A DNA stretch of 64,000 nucleotides from Meghimatium bilineatum (Eukaryota; Mollusca; Gastropoda; Stylommatophora; Philomycidae): positions 66,630,579 to 66,694,578 of the forward strand of contig CM067306.1 of NCBI GenBank assembly GCA_034231615.1. Reading direction: 5' to 3'. The notes beneath the pieces were generated by a model. The model was not told where the DNA came from, did no database searches, and was given only the letters and a program-made list of their open reading frames with translations. A program made the position numbers and the translations under genes. Below are positions 54,980 through 64,000 of this stretch, one piece after another. The stretch's first letter is position 1. Each line of letters begins with the position of its first letter.

Positions 54980-55810
54980 TATGATAAAGTATATGGAAAC
55001 GTGTGTGTCAGTCATCTGATCGCATCATTTCACTGTCTCCTGTTCTCATGGGGTTTGTCCGTGGCGATATACAGTAAAAGTATACCACCAGAATGAAATC
55101 AGGCATTTTTATACGTCGATTATTTCCGTGGTCTTCGTTGATCAGCTTTGGCATTAAACTCAATTTTCATACATATCAATGAAAAGCAAGGAAATAACCA
55201 ACATTATACGTATCAAGTCTTGTTCTCAATATGTTCGTAGGACTTTAATGTCAGTAGCCTCGGTTAATCAATGTCTACAGGACTGATGTTGAAGTCATCT
55301 GATGATGTCAATAAAATGTCCCCCCTATACTCATCAGTCTAATGAATGTCTTTTCATTTCCTCTACAATCTGAAATATTTCTTCTATTGTGTGTGTCTTG
55401 CATATGTCGAGCGCAGTTGTTTCAGCCACTCCACGACTGCTCTGCCTGCATACCATCTGTATGTAAATATTGAGTCAATGCGTACACTGCACATCGTGTC
55501 GCAAGGTGTGTCACCATTATCTTCTTGCTAGTTTCACATTGTACCTGCAGAGTTCGGACATTGATTATTAGAACTTTAGGATATGTTCATCATTGTGTTC
55601 AAATGGTATGTATTTACATTGATTTAAATTTGCTGTTTACCGTTCTCTTGTCAGATCATTGTCCGTGATCCAATTTTTTATGGGCATTTAGTGAAGTTCG
55701 TGTGTTCTGTGGCCGGACATGGGAGTAATGAATAGTGATACCTGCTGATAGATAGTAGATAAACCTGCTGAAGTAATGAACAATGAAGTGAAGTAATGGA
55801 CAGTGATACT
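54980..55810. other. Intergenic, no gene seen
   Basis: Unique sequence with short ORFs. No known motif. Confidence 0.4.
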
Positions 55811-55814
55811 GTTA

Positions 55815-55925
55815 CCTGCCGTACATGTAGTAAGAGGCGACTAAGAAAGTTTTGGATTTCCCCAAATCGTGGAGGAATAAATTATCAAAAGTCATGCTGA
55901 TGTCAATCCGAAAGGCGTAGATATC
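55815..55925 (-). mobile_element. Dispersed SINE-like repeat (TAGTCGCCTC type)
   Basis: The minus strand reads CTTTCGGATTGACATCAGCA then TTCTTAGTCGCCTCTTAC, the same order as the 37-kb copy. Confidence 0.65.
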
Positions 55926-55944
55926 GTGGCCACGATGTAATCAA

Positions 55945-56015
55945 TGACACAACACACTCCATTCTCCGGACTGCATACTGATGATCTGCAGGAGTTTGAG
56001 AACCAACACAGAAGA
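55945..56015 (+). mobile_element. Fragment of the short GAA-tailed family
   Basis: ACAACACACTCCATTCTCCG, GACTGCATACTGATGATC, GGAGTTTGAGAACCAACAC in family order. Confidence 0.7.
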
Positions 56016-56124
56016 GAACATGTCCACGTCTAACTTTGTAATGTAATAATGAGTTAGTTGTTGGGAAACATACCGGTAGATGTTCGAGATTAAAGTCAGC
56101 TTGACAGGGATCTGTATTCCATTA

Positions 56125-56910
56125 CACATGAGCTGTGAAAACTAACAAACAGCTGTGAAAACTAACACACAGCTGTGAAAACTAACAAACAGCTGTGAAA
56201 ACTAACAAACAGCTGTGAAAACTAACAAACAGCTGTGAAAACTAACAAACAGCTGTTAAAACTAACAAACAGCTGTGAAAACTAACAAACAGCTGTGAAA
56301 ACTAACAAACAGCTGTGAAAACTAACAAACAGCTGTGAAAACTAACAAACAGCTGTGAAAACTAACAAACAGCTGTGAAAACTAACAAACAGCTGTGAAA
56401 ACTAACAAACAGCTGTGAAAACTAACAAACAGCTGTGAAAACTAACAAACAGCTGTGAAAACTAACAAACAGCTGTGAAAACTAACAAACAGCTGTGAAA
56501 ACTAACAAACAGATGCGAAAACTAACAAACAGCTGCGAAAACTAACAAACAGCTGTGAAAACTAACAAACAGCTGTGAAAACTAACAAACAGCTGTGAAA
56601 ACTAGCAAACAGCTGTGAAAACTAACAAACAGCTGTGAAAACTAACAAACAGCTGTGAAAACTAACAAACAGCTGTGAAAACTAACAAACAGCTGTGAAA
56701 ACTAACAAACAGCTGTGAAAACTAACAAACAGCTGCGAAAACTAACAAACAGCTGTGAAAACTAACAAACAGATGCGAAAACTAACAAACAGCTGCGAAA
56801 ACTAACAAACAGCTGTGAAAACTAACAAACAGCTGTGAAAACTAACAAACAGCTGTGAAAACTAGCAAACAGCTGTGAAAACTAACAAACAGCTGTGAAA
56901 ACAAGCTAAC
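56125..56910. repeat. 20-bp array, about 39 copies
   Basis: Unit AGCTGTGAAAACTAACAAAC. Rare variants (AGATGCGAA, CTAGCAAAC) recur with the same spacing near 56510-56600 and 56770-56870, showing a block duplication of about 260 bp. Confidence 0.97.
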
Positions 56911-57227
56911 ATCTGTAAAAATCAGGTGCCACATAAACACATAAGCAGATGTTATCAAATATTCAGGTATGAGCGTGGTAAAAGATATACCAACATGTTA
57001 ATAATGGCAAAGTATTAAAAATGCATATTACTTCTAATAGAAAGATGATCAAACAATGATGACATACATAACGATAAAAATGGTTTACTTTTAGAACAAA
57101 AGATCTTTTTTCTGAACAAAAAATATAACGAATATAGTTAGTGTAATAAGAACAATTAATACAGACAAAATAATTAATTTCAGAACATCTTTCAAAAAAT
57201 AATTAACAGTCTGCTAACTTCATGACA

Positions 57228-57410
57228 AGAGATTGATAACATCATGACAAGAGATTGATAACATCATGACAAGAGATTGATAACATCATGACAATAGATT
57301 GATAACATCATGGCAAGAGATTGATAACATCATGACAAGAGATTGATAACATCATGACAATAGATTGATAACATCATGACAAGAGATTGATAACATCATG
57401 GCAAGAGATA
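57228..57410. repeat. 22-bp array, 8 copies
   Basis: Unit GATAACATCATGACAAGAGA plus TT; variants GACAATAGA and GGCAAGAGA recur in order. Confidence 0.95.
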
Positions 57411-57724
57411 TGTCGAATCGATTACTCTGTGCAAAAGAATGATTCTCCCCCTTTCCACAGTTTGTTTATGATAATTCACGTGATTTGAAGCCTCCTGTAG
57501 GACTGTTTATGATACTCTCATGACATGAGAGACACTATCACTATGAGCTATTATTCAAGAAACAGTTGACGGTGGAAGGAGAAGAGACAATCGGAGAACA
57601 TTATGTGGTGACGACATCAAGCATTGATCCGGATATAACTTTCCTGCTTTGACACACATGACTGAGGACAGAAGTATTTGCAGAGTTTGTGCTGAAGTCT
57701 CGGTATCATTATGACTCATTATGG

Positions 57725-58350
57725 TTATAGGGCTTGTTGTAATCATGTCTCCAATGTGGCATTACTGCGACTCTCACAGGTTATAGGGCTTGTTGTAATC
57801 ATGTCTCCAATGTGGCATTACTGCGACTCTCACAGGTTATAGGGCTTGTTGTAACCATGTCTCCAATGTGGCATTACTGCGACTCTAACAGATTATAGGG
57901 CTTGTTGTAATCATGTCTCCAATGTGGCATTACTGCGACTCTCACGGGTTATAGGGCTTGTTGTAACCATGTCTCCAATGTGGCATTACTGCGACTCTCA
58001 CAGGTTACAGGGCTTGTTGTAATCATGTCTCAAATGTGGCATTACTGCGACTCTCACAGGTTATAGGGCTTGTTGTAATCATGTCTCCAATGTGGCATTA
58101 CTGCGACTCTAACAGATTATAGGGCTTGTTGTAATCATGTCTCCAATGTGGCATTACTGCGACTCTCACGGGTTATAGGGCTTGTTGTAACCATGTCTCC
58201 AATGTGGCATTACTGCGACTCTCACAGGTTACAGGGCTTGTTGTAATCATGTCTCAAATGTGGCATTACTGCGACTCTCACAGGTTATAGGGCTTGTTGT
58301 AATCATGTCTCCAATGTGGCATTACTGCGACTCTCACAGGTTATAGATTA
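57725..58350. repeat. 56-bp array, 11 copies, with 4-unit higher-order repeat
   Basis: Unit GGTTATAGGGCTTGTTGTAA plus 36 bp. Units 3-6 and 7-10 share the same order of diagnostic variants (AACAGA, CACGGG, GTAACC, TTACAGG with CTCAAATG), a period of about 224 bp. Confidence 0.95.
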
Positions 58351-58629
58351 TTATTTGATCAGGGATTAGCATTGATGACGTCTATAAACGAATCAGTCCT
58401 TGGAAGTTTTTTACATGCACACACACTTTACATTCAAGGCGATTTATTGTGGCCATACGCTGTTATTTATTATAGAAGAATAGGCAGGTATACAGGAAAA
58501 CATATTGAATCATCATGGGTCCAGTTCCAAACTTACAAATCTCTGTTTCTCCTATGTAGCAATTGTTAAATGTGATATTTTAATCTGTTATTTTCTTCAC
58601 GTAACCTGAAAGTACTGCAAGTCTGCAAC

Positions 58630-59245
58630 ACCAATGGATATAACAATAGATAGCACAAATGGGAAACAAGCCCTAGAATTTAAATATATAGGCAGCACAT
58701 TTTTCGAAAGCTGAAGACTAGACAGAGAAATAGAAACAAGGTGCTAGAAAGCAAACAAAGTGACTTACCAACTGTCACCATTACCTCTAAACCAACAGAT
58801 CAAGATGGAAATTAAAAAAACCAGATAATATCAATAATTTTCATACCAACACTCTGCTACCAATGTCAAACATGGACACTCTGCTACCAATGTCAAACAT
58901 GGTCTTTAACAGCCTTACATGAAAGGAAACTCGTTACATGTGAAATGAAGTATCTGAGAAAAGTTACAATGGTTACTAAACTAGACAAAATAAGGAATCA
59001 GGAAATTAGGAAAAGAGCTGGTATAATATCATGTATTGAACATATTGAGAGACAGCAAATGGTTCGGTCACCTTATGAGAATGAAGCCAAACCTAATACC
59101 AATAAGAGCATATAACACAAGAATATCCGGGCATAAGGTTAAAGATAGAACAAGAACACGGTGGATAGAAAACATCAAAATAACTTTCGAACAAACATGG
59201 ACTAAATGCAACCACGGTGACACATCTGGCCTTGGAACGACAGCT
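58630..59245 (+). mobile_element. LINE C-terminal fragment
   Basis: Degenerate frames give YIGSTF, EIETRC, HSATNVKHG (30 bp duplicated), ERKLVTCEMKYLRKV, then an open end with WFGHLMRMKPNLIPIRAYNT, VKDRTRTRWIENIKITFEQ. Related in layout to 53.8-54.3 kb. Confidence 0.82.
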
Positions 59246-59344
59246 TAAGTTTCCACCCTTACGCTTAACGACAAGTGTGAATATGTTGAGCCATCATTCA
59301 CCTGGGGATATACAAACTGAAACTACACCTTCGTGTGACCAGTG

Positions 59345-59590
59345 TGTAGGTACGTCTATTCGATGTTATTGTATGGCTCAGAAACATGGATAATCAGCAA
59401 ACAATTAGAAGAAAGAATTGAGGCCATTTGAGCTATGGATATATAGAAGAATAGGGAGATGTTCATGTAAAGAGTAGAAAACGAACAAAGATGTTATAAG
59501 AACACTTCGTATGAAGAAAGAACTAAAGAAATAAAGAGTAAGCAAATAAAGTATTTCGAACATATTAAGAAAAATAACAATTTTTCAGAG
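59345..59590 (+). mobile_element. LINE fragment
   Basis: Reads MLLYGSETWIISKQLEERIE, LWIYRRIGRCS-like and NILRKITIFQR, the YGSETWxxxKxLExRIEAxExW block. Several frame changes. Confidence 0.75.
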
Positions 59591-59604
59591 ATTTTACATT
59601 CCGA

Positions 59605-59840
59605 TGTGGTTGGGACTTATTGGCGTAGTGGTTAGGCTATTTCCTTTGTACTCAAGAGGTAGCTGGTTCGAATCCTGCCCTCGTCGTTTTGTTTATAAAT
59701 GTATTTTATCGGAGATATTTGAGGATTAGTGATTGAAGCTACGGAGTTACGTGCTATGAGAGGTACTCTTGGCAGGGAGCGTTCCGCTTCGTTAAGTGGG
59801 ACTGAGCGCATATGGAGTAACCCCGAGTACAATTAACTCA
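59605..59840 (+). mobile_element. tRNA-derived SINE (or tRNA pseudogene head)
   Basis: A box TGGCGTAGTGG and a perfect B box GGTTCGAATCC. An anticodon stem CCTTT/AGAGG closes the loop GTACTCA, and the T stem has one mismatch. The sequence continues about 150 bp without a CCA-like end, so a SINE is likelier than a functional tRNA. Confidence 0.7.
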
Positions 59841-60350
59841 TTCATACACTGTTTGAGCCCCATTTTGAGAGCCAGGAACGGAGAGCAGGAGATAGGAAGA
59901 GTGGTAGGAAAACATCACCAGATGGCAGTATACCGTCTAGAATAGTACATCACCAAGTCAAACGACAGTCGATATTGGAGATCCGTTGGAACCAACCTTC
60001 TATGCAGAGAAAGTGGCTGATTTATGATGATTATTCGGAGATTAGTACAAACACGATTCAATCCAGAATCGTGACGCTCTCCCAGATATTGTCTCCTGTT
60101 GTAGGTTCTTGTTATTGACTATGAATGTTCTTGAATTAAGTTGTCGCTCTTGTTAAAGTGGCAATCTCTTGAAAGGACCAAACTTTGTCACTCTCTTTAG
60201 CAGCCGATAAAAGCTAATCTATCGCGAAATCTTGTGTCAATATTATTGTGGTTGTATTTGTTGTCCTGATTTATATCTCGTCGTTTGCGTCATTGCACGT
60301 TTCTTTTTATGCAAATAAGATAAGTGTTTGAAATAAGGTGATGAAGTTGT
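59841..60350. other. Intergenic, no gene seen
   Basis: A possible LINE-like remnant near 59930-60030 is too decayed to support. Confidence 0.35.
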
Positions 60351-60354
60351 GCTA

Positions 60355-60560
60355 ATAATTAGAAACACACATAATCTCACACACACACAAATGGGAGATC
60401 CGCTAATAATTAGAAACACACATACTCACACACACAAATGGGAGATCCGCTAATAATAAGAAACACACATAATCACACACACACACAAATGGGAGATCCG
60501 CTAATAATTAGAAACACACATAATCACACACACACACACAAATGGGAGATCCGCTAATAA
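60355..60560. repeat. CA-rich array of about 48-bp units (interrupted)
   Basis: Four units with AAATGGGAGATCCGCTAATA and ATTAGAAACACACATAATCA. The CACTG transposon interrupts it; one more unit follows at 62657-62690. Confidence 0.92.
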
Positions 60561-62655
60561 CACTGCGCAACAAAAAAAGGTTGTTTTTTTACAAGTATAA
60601 AATTAGTCAATTCCTACTGAAAATGCGTTGAGAAAAACGAATATGACATCATAAAATGTTTATTAGCTCTAGTTTTTGAGTTATTGTAATTTCAATATGT
60701 GTATTAAAAATCCTATTTCTTATTGTTTCCTTTTCCTCTTGTATACCACTTCTGGAGCTTCTCTTGTGACATTCCAGCAGTAGTCAGCAAGCATGGATGT
60801 ATTCCACTTACCCTGGTACCTTTTTTCCATCAATGCAATGTCTTGGTGGAAACGCTCCCCATGTTCATCACTTACTGCACCACAATTTGGAGGGAAGAAA
60901 TCAAGATGAGAATCCAGGAAGTGGATCTTAAGTGACATGTTGCAACCTAATTGTTGATATGCTGTCAGAAGTTCATTAATAGCAACAGGATAGTTCTCAC
61001 TTCTATGATTGCCCAGGAAATTTTGTACAACACATTTGAAAGATTGCCATGCACCTTTCTCATTCCCATGAATAATGGCATCAAAATGCTCATCTTTCAA
61101 CAGTTCCCTTATCTGTGGGCCTACAAATAATCCTTCCTTTATTTTACCATCACTAAGGTAATGAAATTTTTTCCTCAAGTACTGAAATGCCTCTCCCTCC
61201 CTATTCATGCCCTTGATAAAGTTCTTCATTAGCCCCAATTTAATATGAAGAGGAGGTAGAATTATTTTATTTCTATCAACCAAAGAAATTTGCTGTACAT
61301 TCTTTTCACCAGGCTCCATAACCTTCCTATCAGGCCAAGTTTTCCTAATGTAATGAGAAGTTCTCTGTCGACTGTCCCATTCACACAGAAAGCAACAATA
61401 TTTTGTGTAACCTAATTGCATGCCAAGTAAAATTGACAGCATGGCCTATAGGGATAGAAGGTAATGAATTGCCATTGTGTAGCAAAACTGCTTACAAACA
61501 TAACTTTGATGAGTCAATGAATAACCTCCACTCTTGTTGTATGTGCTCTATTTTCAAAGCTTCCATAAGCCCATTAACATCATGGCAAGCAACAATGCTA
61601 TTATTCATTGTGAAAAATGGAGTTAGAGATTTCTGACGTTCTCTGTACATAGACACCTTAACATTTTTATCCAGGAGATTCCACCGCTGAAGTATTGATG
61701 CAAGAAGTTCAGCTTTTGTTTTAGATAAGTCAAGATCTCGAATTAAGTCACTTAGTTCATTTTGAGAAATTCTATGTAGAATATCAACAGAACCTATTGG
61801 TGTGAATTGAGTATCTTCCTGTTCAAACTCAGGTTGTATTTCTTGACCACAATCTGCATCAAGTTCTATAACTTTCTGGTTGGGTGAGGTAGGAACAGGC
61901 AGATCTTTTCCATGTTGTACTGGCCGTATAGCTGATGGAATATTGGGGTAATTCAAAGTCCACTTCTTCTTTTTAGATATTCCGTGTTGGAGAGGAGGCA
62001 CCATACAAAAATAGCAGTCACTTACATGATCTCTCGGCTCTCTCCATATCATAGGAATCGCGAAAGGCATTGACCGCACTTTGCCATTCAGCCAACCACA
62101 GAGTTTCACAGTACATGTAATACAGCAAATGTGAGGTGCCCAGGGTTTGTCTTGATCACCTATCTTACAGCCGAAGTAAAGATGATATGCAGTTTTAATT
62201 AAAGGTGTAATTTTCCGTTTTTGAGACGACAACGTCCCCTCGCCACAAACATAGCAAAATTGTTAGCACTATTAACGCACTTTCGTGACATTATGGAATC
62301 CAATCTTTATACAAATTCAGACATTTAAAGCACTGGAAAATAAAATATATATATATACTACTTGAAAATATTAATTATATACACATGTTGAAATATGTGG
62401 TTTGTTTTTTACATCAACACACGATTTAAACAATATAGCGGCCATTGAGAGAAATCGCACGGTGTCAACATGCATTCGTCGCTGAATAAATTTTTCGTCA
62501 GAAAAATTTTCCACTTTTTTCGACACAATAAACAAGGAATATCACAACAATAAGAGCAAACTGAGAATTTTTAATGTGATATTCGTTTTTCTCAACACGT
62601 TTTCAGTAGGAAATGATTATTTTCATGTCTGTAATTTTTTATGTGTTGCGCAGTG
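60561..62655 (-). mobile_element. DNA transposon with CACTG ends (CMC/Chapaev-like), internally deleted
   Basis: 2095 bp. The ends are inverted repeats: 12 bp CACTGCGCAACA matches exactly, about 40 bp diverge, then about 38 bp (containing GTTGAGAAAAACGAATAT) match with few changes. Both ends are flanked by TAA (60558-60560, 62656-62658), a 3-bp target duplication. It split a CA-rich tandem array whose next unit resumes at 62657. CACTG ends, a 3-bp duplication and a CxxC...HxxxxH transposase fit the CMC group (Chapaev3-like), but the superfamily call is inference. Confidence 0.85.
60720..62232 (-). pseudogene. CxxC/HxxxxH transposase of the CACTG element, deleted in the middle
   Basis: The N-terminal part (62232-61492) begins MSSQKRKITPLIKTAYHLYF with a Cys-rich module (HICCITC, DCYFC) and a WREPRDHVSDCYF block. 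The C-terminal part (61442-60720) carries CCFLCEWDSR, LPPLHIKLGLMKNF, FVGPQIREL, and AVSDEHGERFHQDI. This family is widespread as uncharacterised proteins in invertebrates. A stop interrupts just after the first part, and from memory of relatives about 50 codons with a conserved GDLK Asp are missing at about 61440. CxxC about 19 residues after that Asp, then HxxxxH, resembles the zinc motif shared by RAG1, Transib and Chapaev transposases. This copy should be non-autonomous. Confidence 0.75.
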
Positions 62656-62689
62656 TAATTAGAAACACACATAATCACACACACACAAA

Positions 62690-63530
62690 TCGAAGTTCTG
62701 ACGTTCCGCGATCCATGAAACTTTGCAGCCGTTACGACATCGTCATCAAGTCTGCTGACAAGGATGGAGCGTTTGTCGTCTGGTGCACGGACCTATATCG
62801 AAAAGAGGGCCTGACTTAGCTGTTTAATCCATAGTACTACAAGGCCAATACATACATCAAGAAAAAGAAATAGCGCATTGTTGACCAAAACGACACAGTC
62901 TCCACCACTATCGAGGGTTGAATCGCTGACAACCTCCTCCCACCTACAGCGGCTGCTCTGTCTTTACGAAAGCAGTGTTGATAGGCCTGCATTCTATACG
63001 CTGCTTAAAATACATAAACCTTTTAACCCATGCAGATCTATTGTGTCTGCGTGTTCCTTCCCCACAGTACTCATCTCAGACATCTTGGAAAGTGTCTTTC
63101 AACAATTAGTGGAACAACTCCCAACATTTCATAAAGACACTAACCATGTTTTGTCTATATTTGCCTCTATTACATTGTCCCATGCTCTATCGTCTGTCTA
63201 CTCGTTGTCTGCTCCCGTTATACCTCCATACTTCACTGAATGCCTCATGGACGGGAAGTTCGTCCTCGTAAAACACCCTCATCCCTCTGTGTCGACTTCT
63301 ATTCTCATCCGTCTTGATGAGTGTATGCTCACTCTTAACTCTCTTAACTCCTTTGAGTTCGATGGGTTCTCCTTTGACCAAATCAGTGGGTCGCCATGGG
63401 TACTAAGATGGGATCCAGCTACGCCTGCTTGTTTATGGGCCACCTTGAGCACTAGCTATGGGAGTCCTAGAGTCATATGGTGGGCCTTTCCTATTAATGT
63501 TCTGTAGGTATATGGAAGATTGGAACCGGT
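62690..63530 (+). mobile_element. Penelope-like element fragment
   Basis: Recognisable Penelope-type reverse-transcriptase blocks: VIKSADKDGAFVVWCTDLYR, AFYTLLKIHKPFNPCRSIVS, ACSFPTVLISDIL and FHKDTNHVLSIF, close to the family's ADKGGAVVVW...PKIHKP...RPIVSA blocks. A broken fossil with several breaks, old by its divergence. It lies between the CA-rich array and the 52-bp array. Confidence 0.85.
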
Positions 63531-63569
63531 ATCACTCACATGGCTGAGGCTGATCTGTCACGTTTCATT

Positions 63570-64000
63570 CACTTCATCTATAACTTTCAAGTTTCACATC
63601 TGAGATCTTCACCTCCGATTTCAACTTTCACCCGGCCATCAAGTTTCACATCTGAGATCTTCACCTCCGATTTCAACTGTCACCCGGCCATCACGTTTTA
63701 CATCTGAGATCTTCACCTCCGAGGTGAACTTTCACCCGACCATCAAGTTTCACATCTGAGATCTTCACCTCCAAGGTGAACTTTCACCCGGCCATCAAGT
63801 TTCACATCTGAGATCTTCACCTCCAAGGTGAACTTTCACCCGGCCATCAAGTTTCACATCTCAGATCTTCACCTCCAAGGTGAACTTTCACCCGGCCATC
63901 AAGTTTCACATCTGAGATCTTCACCTCCGAGGTGAACTTTCACCCGGCCATCAAGTTTCACATCTGAGATCTTCACCTCCGATTTCAACTTTCACCCGGC
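63570..64000. repeat. 52-bp array, at least 8 copies, runs off the window
   Basis: Unit ATCAAGTTTCACATCTGAGA plus TCTTCACCTCCAAGGTGAAC and TTTCACCCGGCC. Two types (GATTTCAACT, AAGGTGAACT). Confidence 0.97.

Noticed and set aside
59612-59690. Functional tRNA gene
   Set aside because: A and B boxes are good, but the T stem has a mismatch, the would-be anticodon is unusual (ACT), and a SINE-like body follows.

Overview
The window is eukaryotic and animal-like: AT-rich, with one multi-exon gene whose introns follow GT-AG, and many LINE, SINE, Penelope-like and DNA-transposon remnants. It also holds an exceptional number of minisatellites: about 40 tandem arrays, which by rough summing cover about a quarter of the sequence. 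The one host gene encodes an ER-lumenal Hsp40 that resembles insect and vertebrate DNAJB11 about equally well. This points to an invertebrate metazoan, possibly a lophotrochozoan; the species cannot be fixed from the sequence alone.

The host gene is a complete DNAJB11/ERdj3 orthologue on the minus strand, from the ATG at 31896 to the TGA at 12890-12892. I resolved ten coding exons that join in phase into 358 codons, the same length as human DNAJB11. The signal peptide, HPD motif, four-cysteine module, Asn-Val-Thr glycosylation site and C-terminal Tyr-Asn-Gly-Leu are all present. Its nine introns fill 19 kb and carry an apparently intact mariner element (23711-25058), a hAT-like MITE, LINE 3' ends, SINEs and about ten minisatellites. 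The end of exon 5 is partly duplicated and includes a second potential splice donor.

Layout. 1-6.3 kb: LINE 3' ends, short GAA-tailed repeats and an 8-bp array. 6.3-8.1 kb: a roughly 30-copy 54-bp array that grew inside a LINE reading frame. 8.45-11.8 kb: a DDE transposon with about 230-260 bp inverted ends. 12.4-32 kb: DNAJB11. 32-43 kb: LINE, SINE and Penelope-like fragments, nested insertions and a 48-bp array. 43-51 kb: minisatellites, including a diverged inverted pair around 46.3 kb. 51-60 kb: LINE pieces, a tRNA-derived SINE with seven tandem A boxes, and 20-, 22- and 56-bp arrays. 60.56-62.66 kb: a DNA transposon with CACTG ends, a TAA target duplication and a CxxC...HxxxxH transposase. 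62.7-64 kb: a Penelope-like fragment and a 52-bp array that runs off the window.

The main theme is that several minisatellites can be traced to a mobile-element segment: 54 bp from a LINE RNase H-type ORF, 23 bp from another LINE ORF, 22 bp at an RNase H active site, 45 bp from the head of a dispersed repeat, and 31 bp from a SINE promoter. This suggests a genome unusually prone to local amplification of short segments, with transposon insertions supplying the seeds. No prokaryotic system, CRISPR array or second host protein gene was found.
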